Shown: positions 9,071 to 17,433 of the stretch, in pieces | Layout of the letters: each line of letters opens with the position of its first letter | How positions within the stretch are numbered: position 1 is the first letter of the stretch | Origin: Paenibacillus sp. KS-LC4 | Lineage (GTDB): Bacteria; Bacillota; Bacilli; Paenibacillales; Paenibacillaceae | Assembly (NCBI RefSeq): GCF_036894955.1 | Contig: NZ_CP145905.1 | Coordinates: forward strand, 4,730,501 to 4,794,500 | Direction: 5' to 3' | DNA: 64,000 bases | Program-made: the position numbers and the translations under genes | The notes under the pieces: generated by a model | Seen by the model: only the letters and a program-made list of their open reading frames with translations | Database searches by the model: none | Told to the model about the DNA's origin: nothing

Positions 9071-9115
9071 TAAAAAAAACGCTGAATCCCCGTTGTTTGG
9101 TGGATTCAGCGTTTT
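9071..9115 (-). terminator. Terminator of fur
   Basis: A 14-bp perfect stem (AAAACGCTGAATCC with GGATTCAGCGTTTT, 12-nt loop) is followed on the minus strand by eight T residues, about 50 bp after the fur stop codon. Confidence 0.88.
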
Positions 9116-9165
9116 TCAAGCCACTTGCTGGCTTATAGGCCTGCATTTCTCCATAAAATTAACCA

Positions 9166-9648
9166 TTAACTAGCTTTCGTATCTTTGCCTCGCTTGCAAT
9201 TTTCGGTATTGCAGCCTTGAAACATGCCGGTGAAATCTAATCGGTGGTCGGTAACGGTGAAGCCGAACTCGCGCTGTACGCGCTGCTCCAGCTCAAGCAG
9301 CCAATCCTCTTGAATTTCCTTTAGCATGCCGCACTTGGCACAAATCAGATGATGATGCATATGCTCTTGGTTGTCGTCGCGCAAGTCAAAGCGGGCAACG
9401 CCATCGCCAAAGTTCATTTTTTCTACAATATGCAGCTCAGTCAGCAGCTCGAGCGTCCTGTAAACGGTCGCCAGCCCAATTTCCGGGTAGGACTTCTTGA
9501 CCATCATATATACGTCCTCTGCGCTGAGATGGTCCTGCTGGTTCTCCAGCAACACTCTTAAAGTCATTGCGCGCTGATGCGTCAGCTTGTAGCCCTTCGC
9601 TTTCAGCTGCTGGTTGATTCTATCTATATGATTTTCCAGTTCACTCAT
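9166..9648 (-). CDS. fur: Fur family transcriptional regulator (ferric uptake regulator)
   Basis: 160 residues starting at ATG 9648 behind AAAGGAGGCTC. The N-terminal winged helix (GYKLTHQR, IGLATVYRTLELL) is followed by the metal-sensing region HMHHHLICAKCG, with structural zinc cysteines at 103, 106, 146 and 151. The regulatory site residues and the D-H-R-L-D-F segment fit Fur rather than Zur or PerR, although PerR cannot be fully excluded by eye. A Fur box lies 43-57 bp upstream, implying autoregulation. Other Fur boxes lie before the CWC, AraC and DUF1450 genes in this window, which supports the iron-responsive assignment. Confidence 0.85.
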   Translation of the reverse strand: MSELENHIDRINQQLKAKGYKLTHQRAMTLRVLLENQQDHLSAEDVYMMVKKSYPEIGLATVYRTLELLTELHIVEKMNFGDGVARFDLRDDNQEHMHHHLICAKCGMLKEIQEDWLLELEQRVQREFGFTVTDHRLDFTGMFQGCNTENCKRGKDTKAS

Positions 9649-9690
9649 CGCTCATGAGCCTCCTTTGCATGCGGCTTGTCATTTCTCAAT

Positions 9691-9705
9691 TTATAATCAT
9701 TATCA
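9691..9705. promoter_or_regulatory. Fur box upstream of fur
   Basis: TTATAATCATTATCA matches TGATAATNATTATCA with one mismatch. It lies between the AT-rich promoter region and the fur start codon. Confidence 0.75.
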
Positions 9706-9977
9706 TCTTAATTTTATTATAGATATATTAAAAAAGCAAGCTTCCTAACTTTGCACAGCCCGCAGATTACAGCAGCAAGTATCGTTTTCTTTAGCACAGC
9801 TACTGTCTGAATCGCCTTGCAGGCTGTATAATATAAATCATAAGCTCGCCTGTAACAGTACAAGCTATATCTCCCGTCTTCTCTTCCTTTCAGAATCTAA
9901 ATAAATCAGGCTCCCCCATTCATTATACACCGTTTTCCGTTGACACACTTCACGCGAAACGAAAGGAAGTCATTGCG
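9706..9977. other. Intergenic region between fur and the dCache-GGDEF gene
   Basis: AT-rich divergent promoter region. A TATAAT hexamer at 9827-9832 on the plus strand could be the -10 of the cyclase gene, but the matching -35 is weak. No other structure was seen. Confidence 0.35.
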
Positions 9978-11588
9978 ATGAAAGCTCCACATCCAGCGTA
10001 TAAGCAGGGAAAAATCAGCTTGGCAACCGTACTTAGCGGACTCGTTTCTTTGTGCGTCCTCGTTACGATTATCCTCGTGATGTTTTCAGCCTTCCAATCG
10101 AGCAAGCAATTAATGGAACGAACGGCCCTCTCCACCAACTTCTCCAAAGCGAGCAAAATGAGCGATACGCTGGACGCCCTGACTAAGACTATACGATTAA
10201 GCCTGAGATACAGTGTGCACCGAGAGCAGGCGGGCATGTGGGACGGGCCTGATCAAATCCAACGGATGAATGAGGATTTAAACCTAATGAAGCAGAGCAG
10301 TAATTTTTTTAATTCTATCGTAGTTGTAGATAAATATGGGATCATTAGAGGAGCTACTAAGGAAATAAATTACTTGATAAACGAGCCGATTACGTCGGAA
10401 TCCTTGAAACAAGCACTAGCATCGCGGCGTTCCAGCATATCAGACCCTTTTTTCGATGAACGAACGGGCAATTTATTTATTATGGTAAGCGAGCCGCTGT
10501 ATGATAAAAAACAGCAATACAAGGGATTTATTGGCGGCAGCATTTATTTGAAGAAAAATAATGTTATGAGTACGATTTTCGAGAAAAATACGAATGATTT
10601 TTTGGAATCTTATTTTTATATTGTGGATCAACAGGGCAATCTGTTGTTTCATCCTGACCCTATGCTCGTGGGCAAAAACATCCGCGAAAACATAATTGTG
10701 AAAAAACTGATGGCTAGGCAAAGCGGCAGCGAAACCATCACCACTATGAACAACAGCGAGCTGCTCGTCGGCTATGCCAGCGTCAAGGAAAATGGCTGGG
10801 GTATCGTAGTAGCAACTCCTGTGCAAAGCATAAAGGACCAGCTCTTTTATCATTTCAAAAATGTTGCCGTCACCGTCGCCATACCGCTGCTGCTGCTTGT
10901 ATTCGCTGTCGTTATATTGGCGCGAAGCATTGCCAATCCATTTCTAAGGCTTTCGCAGTTTGTCAGTCAGCTTGGGGCCCCCGAAGAGCTCAGCTCCTGG
11001 CGCAAAAACCACTGGATCAGGGAAACCGATCTGCTGATCAAATCAACGATTCATGCAGGATCACTTATTCAGGCCCAGCATCATCAATTAACGAAGGATG
11101 CGGAAACGGACCCTCTGACAGGACTCATGAACAGGCGCACCTTAATTAAATTTTTGACGTTATGGATAGAAGAGAAGCTGCCCTTCTCCATTATCATTAT
11201 AGATATTGACCGTTTCAAGCAAGTCAACGATAAGTATGGCCATCAAGCAGGCGATGCTGTGCTTAAGCAGCTGGCGCATACCGTCATTCATGCCCTTCGG
11301 CCAGAAGATATTGGCTACCGCTATGGTGGGGAGGAGCTTGTTATTTTACTTCAGCAAACGGAGCTGGAGGAAGCTTACCTAGTTGCCGAGCAGCTGCGAA
11401 TGGCGGTGGCGGAGGGAGTAGATCCGGTTGTAGGACGCGTAACGATCTCACAGGGAGTCGCGCAATATCCAATGCATGGCACCAGCCCTGAGGAGCTGCT
11501 CCATAAAGCGGATCAAGCGCTGTATAAAGCCAAAAATGCGGGCCGCAACCAGACAATTGCTGCGGCAGCGGATGTTTTAAGCAGCTAG
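9978..11588 (+). CDS. Membrane diguanylate cyclase with dCache sensor
   Basis: 536 residues starting at ATG 9978 behind GAAAGGAAG. A transmembrane helix (about 17-39), a double-Cache extracellular sensor (about 45-290) and a second helix (about 295-315) are followed by a linker and a GGDEF domain (about 370-530). The active-site motif is GGEEL (450-454), an unusual Leu in place of Phe, while the I-site RPED (441-444) is intact. Metal and substrate residues in IDIDRFKQVNDKYGH and DPLTGLMNRR are present. It should convert two GTP to c-di-GMP in response to an outside ligand, with product inhibition, unlike the two I-site-less proteins upstream. Confidence 0.9.
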   Translation: MKAPHPAYKQGKISLATVLSGLVSLCVLVTIILVMFSAFQSSKQLMERTALSTNFSKASKMSDTLDALTKTIRLSLRYSVHREQAGMWDGPDQIQRMNEDLNLMKQSSNFFNSIVVVDKYGIIRGATKEINYLINEPITSESLKQALASRRSSISDPFFDERTGNLFIMVSEPLYDKKQQYKGFIGGSIYLKKNNVMSTIFEKNTNDFLESYFYIVDQQGNLLFHPDPMLVGKNIRENIIVKKLMARQSGSETITTMNNSELLVGYASVKENGWGIVVATPVQSIKDQLFYHFKNVAVTVAIPLLLLVFAVVILARSIANPFLRLSQFVSQLGAPEELSSWRKNHWIRETDLLIKSTIHAGSLIQAQHHQLTKDAETDPLTGLMNRRTLIKFLTLWIEEKLPFSIIIIDIDRFKQVNDKYGHQAGDAVLKQLAHTVIHALRPEDIGYRYGGEELVILLQQTELEEAYLVAEQLRMAVAEGVDPVVGRVTISQGVAQYPMHGTSPEELLHKADQALYKAKNAGRNQTIAAAADVLSS

Positions 11589-11617
11589 CTGCGAAGAACG
11601 ATGTCGCAGCTAGCTGC
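11581..11617. terminator. Hairpin at the end of the dCache-GGDEF gene
   Basis: GCAGCTAGCTGCG pairs perfectly with CGCAGCTAGCTGC (13 bp, 11-nt loop), overlapping the stop codon. There is no T-tract on either side, so termination is uncertain; it may protect the 3' end or stop convergent transcripts. Confidence 0.45.
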
Positions 11618-11672
11618 TCTACTTGTATGAGGCGAGATGATTGCTGCGGCCGGGTTTATTTTTTAAATGGAG

Positions 11673-12455
11673 CTACAGCACCGCTGCCTTGCCGCCGTCA
11701 ATATTGACTGAAGTTCCCGTAACGAAGGAGGCCGCCTCCGAGACGAGAAAAGCGATGACATTCGCCGCTTCCTCCGGGTTGCCGATACGTCCAAGCGGTA
11801 TATCATGCCTCGGGCTTGCCGCAAACTCTTCCCACGATAGCTCAGAAGCGCTTTGTTTCCACATGCGCTCTATTTGATCACTGCGAATAAGACCGATGCA
11901 GACCGCATTCACACGAATGCCATCGCCAGCCAAATCCTTGCTCATCGCTTTCGTCAGCGCAAGGCCAGCTGCGCGGCTTACCGAAGTGGGCAGCGAGGAG
12001 CCTGCCGGCGTCTTGCCGCCGATAGCCGTTACATTTACGATGGCGCCGCCCCCCGCCTCACGGAGATGGGGAAGCGCCGCACGCGTGAAATGAATAGCCG
12101 CATACAGCTTGAGGTCAAGATCGGCTGCCCACGCATCAGGCTCTACCTTATCGAAGGGCAGCGCTGCTGAGGTCCCCGCATTGTTTACAACAATGTCCAT
12201 CCCGCCAAGCTGCTGGACCACCTCGGCAACGGCACGCTGAACCTCGGCCTCGACCGATACATCGGCGGAGATGACGAGCGGCTTTTTGCCTGTCGCCTGC
12301 TCAATCCGTTCCGCTGCTTCTTGCAGCGGCCCCTCCTGTCTGGCAACGATCGCCACCTCCGCTCCCTCAGCCGCCAGCCGGAGCGCGGTGGCAAGTCCAA
12401 TTCCTTTGCTTCCTCCCGTTACAATGGCACGTTTCCCTTGCAAACCCAAATCCAT
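11673..12455 (-). CDS. SDR-family protein lacking the usual catalytic Tyr/Lys
   Basis: 260 residues with an excellent AGGAGG site. The Rossmann fold is clear: TGGSKGIG at about 14, NNAGT near 90, and the C-terminal GNPEEAANVIAFLVSEAASFVTGTSVNIDGG of classical short-chain dehydrogenases. However, the segment where classical enzymes have YxxxK reads TSVSR (in SLPTSVSRAAGLALTKAMSK), so Tyr is replaced by Thr and Lys by Arg. Either it uses other residues or is catalytically altered. Cofactor binding (NAD(P)) looks intact. It lies downstream of the Fur-linked AraC gene but beyond that gene's terminator, so it probably has its own promoter. Substrate unknown. Confidence 0.85.
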   Translation of the reverse strand: MDLGLQGKRAIVTGGSKGIGLATALRLAAEGAEVAIVARQEGPLQEAAERIEQATGKKPLVISADVSVEAEVQRAVAEVVQQLGGMDIVVNNAGTSAALPFDKVEPDAWAADLDLKLYAAIHFTRAALPHLREAGGGAIVNVTAIGGKTPAGSSLPTSVSRAAGLALTKAMSKDLAGDGIRVNAVCIGLIRSDQIERMWKQSASELSWEEFAASPRHDIPLGRIGNPEEAANVIAFLVSEAASFVTGTSVNIDGGKAAVL

Positions 12456-12545
12456 TTTAATTCCTCCTGTCTACTAATTAATTAAACTTGTCTCTCATTA
12501 TCGCTATCCATTCAGTCTAAACCTGCTGCCTCTTAATATCCAGTA

Positions 12546-12582
12546 TAAAAAAACATGCCGGAGCTATTAAGCTCCGACATGC
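12546..12582 (-). terminator. Terminator of the AraC-type regulator gene
   Basis: CATGCCGGAGCT pairs with AGCTCCGACATG (one mismatch), followed on the minus strand by seven T residues. It lies just after the stop codon at 12595. Confidence 0.82.
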
Positions 12583-12594
12583 TTCATCCTTTAT

Positions 12595-13014
12595 TTACAA
12601 TCCCGCACTATACCCAGGCACCGCATAAGCGGAAGGGGCTACACCGACCTCCTGCTTGAAGCGGCGGCTGAAATAATACGGGTCCTCGTAGCCAACCTGA
12701 CGAGCGATGCTGCGCACCGTCGCATTCGTCTCCTTCAATAGTCCCTTAGCTCGGTCAATGCGAATCGCAATCAAATAATCAATGGGGCTGATGCCCATAT
12801 GCTTCTTGAAGGCGCGGGAATAATGCTCCGGCGTAATGCCAACCATGCTGGCCAGCATATCCCTTGTAATCGGTTTTTGATAATGACGTTTCATATATTC
12901 AACCGTCTGTCCAAGCTTGCTTCTTCCTCCTGCAACAGATTCGGTGCTATTCCTAAAGTGTGCTTCCTCTTCCTGAAAACCCATCCGTATCGCGTTTCTC
13001 ATATGCTTTATCAT
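12595..13014 (-). CDS. Short AraC-family transcriptional regulator (DNA-binding domain only)
   Basis: 139 residues. Residues about 35-132 are a complete double helix-turn-helix AraC domain (MLASMVGITPEHYSRAFKKHMGISPIDYL, then ARQVGYEDPYYFSRRFKQEVGVAPSAY). There is no N-terminal cupin or C-terminal periplasmic-binding-protein domain, unlike Btr-type siderophore regulators that pair these parts. The first 34 residues show no known domain. Start ATG 13014 follows GGAAGGTGGGAA. A nearly perfect Fur box lies 50-69 bp upstream, so the gene should be repressed by iron-loaded Fur and may activate iron-acquisition genes elsewhere; that role is inference. Confidence 0.85.
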   Translation of the reverse strand: MIKHMRNAIRMGFQEEEAHFRNSTESVAGGRSKLGQTVEYMKRHYQKPITRDMLASMVGITPEHYSRAFKKHMGISPIDYLIAIRIDRAKGLLKETNATVRSIARQVGYEDPYYFSRRFKQEVGVAPSAYAVPGYSAGL

Positions 13015-13063
13015 TTCCCACCTTCCCGGCCTATTGGCTCAGCTGAATGCTCGTTCATTCATA

Positions 13064-13083
13064 TATAATGATTATCATTATCA
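13064..13083. promoter_or_regulatory. Near-consensus Fur box upstream of the AraC-type gene
   Basis: TATAATGATTATCATTATC matches the classical 19-bp Fur box GATAATGATTATCATTATC at 18 of 19 positions and contains overlapping 7-1-7 half-site pairs. It is the strongest Fur site in the window. Confidence 0.88.
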
Positions 13084-13230
13084 ATTATAATTCAAACACG
13101 TTTTTTTTTCAACACCCGGACATAATCATTCGCCGCTTCTGAAAATATCTACTTCCTTACATAGGAAAGCAGCACGCTGGTAAAGCTAAAGACAAGAAGT
13201 TGTTCTATCATCTGGAAGCGAGGGACTGCC

Positions 13231-14772
13231 ATGCCTGGATTCAAACGCAGTAATTGGAGGCACAAAACAGCAAAGGCAGATTGGCAGCAGCCAGACGAGC
13301 ACTCGTCTAAAAAGCAGCAGCCTCTTTCCCATCAATTAGATGAAAATATGGCAGAGCTGCGCCGTGTGTATGCCGACTGCGATGACCTATCCTTCCATTC
13401 CTTGCGAATCGGCGAGCTCGCGGACGCCATGCTCGTGTTTCATATCAGCATGTGCGATCACGAGCAGCTGAATCTCTTCGTTTTGCGCCCGCTTGCGAGC
13501 CATGCAGGCAGCTTGACTGCTGCAACTCCCGCACAGCTGCTGAGCCTGCTGCCCGTCGCCGCCGCCAATACGATACGCACGCTGGAAGACGCTATCGATG
13601 TCATCAGCAGCGGCATGCCGCTGCTTTTTATCGAAGGAAGCGAGGAAGCATTATCATTTGGATTGCAGAAAATCGAGCATCGCAGTATTGAGGAGCCTTC
13701 GGCGGAATCTACCGTTCGCGGCCCCCGCGAATCGTTTAATGAAGTGCTGTCCATTAATATGTCGCTGCTGCGCCGCAAAATGAAAAGTCCGAAGATGAAG
13801 CTGCTCACGATGACCATTGGTGAATATACGCGAACCAATATCGGTATTCTCTATTTGGAGGGAGCAGCAAATCCCGCTACCGTCGATGAGGCGCTGAAGC
13901 GGCTTGCCACTATTGACAGCGATGGTATTTTGGAAAGCGAATATATTGAGGAATGGATTTCCGATTCGCCTTATTCGCCATTTCCGCAAATGCTCGCTAC
14001 CGAGAGGCCAGACGTTGTATGCGCAAATTTGCTTGAAGGGCGATTCGCCATCTTGATTGATGGGACACCCTTTGCCCTCATCGCGCCCGTCACCTTGTTT
14101 TCCAATCTGCAGTCTGTCGAGGACTATTATCAGCACTTTATTATGAGTACTTTTGTACGCTGGCTGCGCTATGTATTTTTCCTGCTGTCACTGCTTCTTC
14201 CATCAGTCTATGTCGCGATTACGACCTATCATCAGGAAATGATTCCAACGGTGCTGCTGCTTAGCATCGCCAAGGCGCGGGAGGAGATTCCTTTTCCAGC
14301 ACTCGTCGAGGCGCTAATTATGGAAATTGCCTTTGAAGCGCTGCGTGAGGCCGGGGTGCGGCTGCCGAGGCAGGTTGGTGCGGCCGTCAGCATCGTGGGG
14401 GCACTGATCATCGGCCAAGCCGCTACTTCGGCAGGCATCGTCTCCGCACCTATGGTCATTGTTGTCGCGACAACGGGCATCGCCTCGTTTATGATTCCGC
14501 GATATGCAGCAGGCATTGCCTCTCGTCTGCTGCGGTTTCCCATTATGCTGATGGCGGGCACGCTCGGGCTGATCGGCATGATGCTGGGGCTGATTTTAAT
14601 CGTCATCCATTTATCGAGTCTGCGTTCCTTCGGCGTTCCCTATCTGTCACCCGTTACGCCAGCATCAATTGGGGCCATTCGCGATGTCATCTGGCGTGCT
14701 CCCGCATGGATGAACGATGCCCGCAAACAAGGACATCCTAGACGCAGCAGTCGAAGCGGGAACAAAAGCTAG
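13231..14772 (+). CDS. Spore germination receptor subunit A (GerA family)
   Basis: 513 residues; the A subunit of a germinant receptor in the spore inner membrane. The soluble N-terminal part (to about 300) is followed by a membrane region with the family signatures FVRWLRYVFFLLSLLLPSVYVA, AREEIPFPALVEALIMEIAFE, LREAGVRLPRQVG and GIVSAPMVIVVA. Start ATG 13231 has GAGGG upstream. It is the first gene of a four-gene rightward operon with B, C and a small D-like gene. Such receptors sense amino acids, sugars or nucleosides; the germinant cannot be read from sequence. No confident sigma-G promoter could be placed in the 150 bp upstream. Confidence 0.95.
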   Translation: MPGFKRSNWRHKTAKADWQQPDEHSSKKQQPLSHQLDENMAELRRVYADCDDLSFHSLRIGELADAMLVFHISMCDHEQLNLFVLRPLASHAGSLTAATPAQLLSLLPVAAANTIRTLEDAIDVISSGMPLLFIEGSEEALSFGLQKIEHRSIEEPSAESTVRGPRESFNEVLSINMSLLRRKMKSPKMKLLTMTIGEYTRTNIGILYLEGAANPATVDEALKRLATIDSDGILESEYIEEWISDSPYSPFPQMLATERPDVVCANLLEGRFAILIDGTPFALIAPVTLFSNLQSVEDYYQHFIMSTFVRWLRYVFFLLSLLLPSVYVAITTYHQEMIPTVLLLSIAKAREEIPFPALVEALIMEIAFEALREAGVRLPRQVGAAVSIVGALIIGQAATSAGIVSAPMVIVVATTGIASFMIPRYAAGIASRLLRFPIMLMAGTLGLIGMMLGLILIVIHLSSLRSFGVPYLSPVTPASIGAIRDVIWRAPAWMNDARKQGHPRRSSRSGNKS

Positions 14773-14826
14773 CCTTCTCATTTCAAGGCCTGACAAAAAT
14801 ATTAACGGAGGGGGGCTGAAGCTCCA

Positions 14827-15933
14827 ATGATTGAAACTGGAAAAATATCATCGTCTCAAATGGCTATTTTGCTTTATCCGTCGATCCTTGCTACATCGTT
14901 TTTGTCTGTACCCAGCATTACGATGACTCATGCCCATCAGGATATGTGGCTCTCTCCGCTTTGGGCGGGCTTGTTTGGCATGCTGACTGTATGGGTCGCA
15001 GTCAAGCTCAATCGGCTGAAGCCAGACAGCACCCTGATACGAACGAGCTTCAGCCTGCTTGGAGCAGTTCCAGGTTTTCTGGTTGGCTTGTATTATATTT
15101 TTTATTTGGCCCATTTAACCGGCATCATTATTCGCCAATATGGCGAGTTTATTATAAGCAATGCACTGCCAATGACGCCGCAGTTCGTAGTAACCGGATC
15201 AATGGTGCTCGTATGCGCCATTAATGTGCGGATCGGCATCGAGGTCATCGGGAGAACCTCTCAAATTTTCACAGCTATATTTATATTTCTCTCGGCCTTT
15301 ATATTTGTATTGCTGATTGGGGAGCTTCATCCATCGGAGCTGCTCCCGATTGCTGAAAATGGACTAGCTCCCTCCATTAAAGGTGCGCTGGCGCCAGCCG
15401 CCTGGTTCAGCGAATATATTTTGATCGCGTTTCTGCTTCCCTTTGTGAACGATAGGGAGAAGGCGATGCGCAAAAGCATGCTATCCGTGCTGTTTGTCAC
15501 CCTTACGATGGTTGTCACCAATCTCGTATGCTTGTTTCTAATGGGGGATTTAACGACCAGCTTTATTTATCCGGTCATGGTTGCTGCCCGTTATATTACA
15601 ATTGCCGACTTTATGCAGCATTTGGAATCGCTCGTTATCGCCTTATGGATTTCAGGCATTTTTGTGAAAATATCGGTATTTCTGTATGTCTATTCGCTTA
15701 CTGTCGCAGATTGGCTTAAATTGAAGCACTATCGTTCCATCGTTATGCCACTAGCCTTTCTATGTACGGTTTTTGCCTACTGGTCAGCCAGAAGCCAGGG
15801 CGATATCGCCAATCTGATCAGCGTATCCGGAAACACGTATACCATTATAAGCTTGTTCGTGCTGCCTACGCTGCTTCTGCTGCTCATGCTCCTTAAAAAT
15901 AAGCTGACCCGCAAAAAGAAGGGCTCCCCATGA
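14827..15933 (+). CDS. Spore germination receptor subunit B (GerAB/ArcD/ProY permease family)
   Basis: 368 residues, about ten transmembrane helices. It begins IETGKISSSQMAILLYPSILATSFL, the typical GerAB start, where the family binds the germinant like an amino-acid transporter. GGAGGGGGG lies 13 bp upstream of ATG 14827. It follows the A subunit by 54 bp, and its stop overlaps the next start (ATGA). The membrane core LLPFVNDREKAMRKS and W-F-S-E-Y match the family. Works in complex with the A and C subunits in the inner spore membrane. Confidence 0.95.
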   Translation: MIETGKISSSQMAILLYPSILATSFLSVPSITMTHAHQDMWLSPLWAGLFGMLTVWVAVKLNRLKPDSTLIRTSFSLLGAVPGFLVGLYYIFYLAHLTGIIIRQYGEFIISNALPMTPQFVVTGSMVLVCAINVRIGIEVIGRTSQIFTAIFIFLSAFIFVLLIGELHPSELLPIAENGLAPSIKGALAPAAWFSEYILIAFLLPFVNDREKAMRKSMLSVLFVTLTMVVTNLVCLFLMGDLTTSFIYPVMVAARYITIADFMQHLESLVIALWISGIFVKISVFLYVYSLTVADWLKLKHYRSIVMPLAFLCTVFAYWSARSQGDIANLISVSGNTYTIISLFVLPTLLLLLMLLKNKLTRKKKGSP

Positions 15934-17150
15934 TAAGCAGAGGGCTGCACAAGCTGCGGCGGAAAATCGCGCTCCTGCTTCTGGCGGCATGCAGCGCGAT
16001 GCTCTTGCAAGGCTGCTGGGACCGCATGGAAATTAATGATTTGGCAATGGTATTGGCAACAGGCATAGATCGAACCAAAAGCGGCAAAGTCCATCTATCC
16101 ATTCAAATTTTCATTCCGCGCCAAAGCGGCAGCAGCGCAACCGGAGGGACCGGCGGCAGTGAAGGCTCTCCGAGCGGCGTTACGATGGTACGGACTGCCG
16201 AAGGAAACAATATTGCAGATGCCATGACTCGGCTGCAGCGCAAAATATCCCGCCACGTGTTCTGGGGACATTGCGAGACTATTGTTATAGGGGAAAAGAC
16301 GGCAAGGCTCGGCATTCGCGAGTATATCGACTTTCTGCTGCGCTTCTCCCAATTCAGAGAGCACGCCTATGTTTATATTAGCGAGACTAAAGCGCAGGAT
16401 ATACTCGCCCTGCTGCCTCCACTGGAGAGAAGCTCGGCCGAGGCGCTGCGTGAAATGGGCAATATGAAGCTGGGTACAAAGGTGACGGTGCTTGATTTGG
16501 CCCAATCGCTGGAGGGTCTAGGCAAATCAGCTATTGTTTCCAGGCTGAAAATTCCTCGGCCCGAATCAGGACAAAGCAAGCTAGCTACCATGCCTTATAT
16601 ATTTGGGCTGGCCATGATTCGCAATGACCGGGAAATTCACGTCGTGACCGAGCCGATGAGCCTTGGCGTGCTAACGCTGCTTAATGAGTTGGAAAATATT
16701 GTGTTGACGGTTAATCCAGACGTAGCCAACAAACAAGCGGCTGTCACCATCAAACCGCAATTCATCCGCACCGAGTTTATACCCGGCTTTGCTGACGGAA
16801 ACTGGACGATGCAGCTCAACATTAAAACAAAGGGGGATGTCATCTTGAATACAACCGATCTGTCGCTTCTGCCGCCGTCAAACGTTGAAAAAATTCAGGC
16901 TTTGTTTCAAGAACAGTTCAAGCAGCGAGCGGAGGCTGCGTTGCAATTGGCCCAGCAGAAGCTGAAAACGGATTTTTTTGGCTATGCGATTGCGTACCGC
17001 AAACATTTCCCGCACAAATGGAAGGCAAAAAAAGCGCAGTGGGAAAGCGATTTTCCAAAAATAAAGACGACAATTCATGTAGAGGCTCGCATTTTGCGTA
17101 CAGGAAAATCCACTGATCCGCAAGGGATACCGGGTCAATCCAATGAATAA
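15930..17150 (+). CDS. Spore germination receptor subunit C (Ger(x)C lipoprotein)
   Basis: 406 residues. The lipoprotein signal ends LLQGC with the acylated Cys at 29, followed by WDRMEINDLAMVLATGIDR, the Ger(x)C signature. The body has the conserved GHCETIVIGEKTAR, IDFLLRFSQFREHAYVYI and C-terminal FGYAIAYRKHFPHKWK segments. It overlaps the B subunit by four bases (ATGA), so translation is coupled. The lipoprotein is anchored to the outer face of the inner spore membrane and is needed for receptor assembly. Confidence 0.95.
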   Translation: MISRGLHKLRRKIALLLLAACSAMLLQGCWDRMEINDLAMVLATGIDRTKSGKVHLSIQIFIPRQSGSSATGGTGGSEGSPSGVTMVRTAEGNNIADAMTRLQRKISRHVFWGHCETIVIGEKTARLGIREYIDFLLRFSQFREHAYVYISETKAQDILALLPPLERSSAEALREMGNMKLGTKVTVLDLAQSLEGLGKSAIVSRLKIPRPESGQSKLATMPYIFGLAMIRNDREIHVVTEPMSLGVLTLLNELENIVLTVNPDVANKQAAVTIKPQFIRTEFIPGFADGNWTMQLNIKTKGDVILNTTDLSLLPPSNVEKIQALFQEQFKQRAEAALQLAQQKLKTDFFGYAIAYRKHFPHKWKAKKAQWESDFPKIKTTIHVEARILRTGKSTDPQGIPGQSNE

Positions 17151-17180
17151 ATGCAGCATAAAGATGCAGGAGGGCTTGCG

Positions 17181-17396
17181 ATGAAGGCACTATTTATTAC
17201 AGGTATTGTGCTCGTCTCCACCATCATTGTATATGGTGAAGCTCGCGGGGGGAGGAGCAGCCGCCGGGAAATCAATACGGCTGTCATCATTACCGCCATA
17301 ACGGCCGCTCTGGCGATTTTGCTCGTTTTCTTTCCCGACATGCCTGGCCCAACGGAGCTCATTGCCTTCCTGTTCAGCACCATTGGCATGAAGTAG
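17181..17396 (+). CDS. Small two-helix membrane protein, candidate germination receptor D subunit
   Basis: 71 residues, start ATG 17181 with GGAGGG seven bases upstream, 30 bp after the C subunit. It has a hydrophobic helix at 3-19, a basic loop RGGRSSRRE, and a second helix at about 36-51, ending PGPTELIAFLFSTIGMK. Size, two-helix layout and position as fourth gene of a gerABC operon match the small D subunits described in some Bacillus receptors, which modulate receptor activity. The assignment rests on context and topology, not on a recognised motif. Confidence 0.65.
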   Translation: MKALFITGIVLVSTIIVYGEARGGRSSRREINTAVIITAITAALAILLVFFPDMPGPTELIAFLFSTIGMK

Positions 17397-17433
17397 CAGC
17401 TCTCTGCTGCTCCTATTGCGGCTGAAACCGGCC

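Noticed and set aside
13101-13230. Sigma-G promoter for the germination operon
   Set aside because: A TGAAAA/CATAGGA pair exists but its spacing of about 14 bp is too short.
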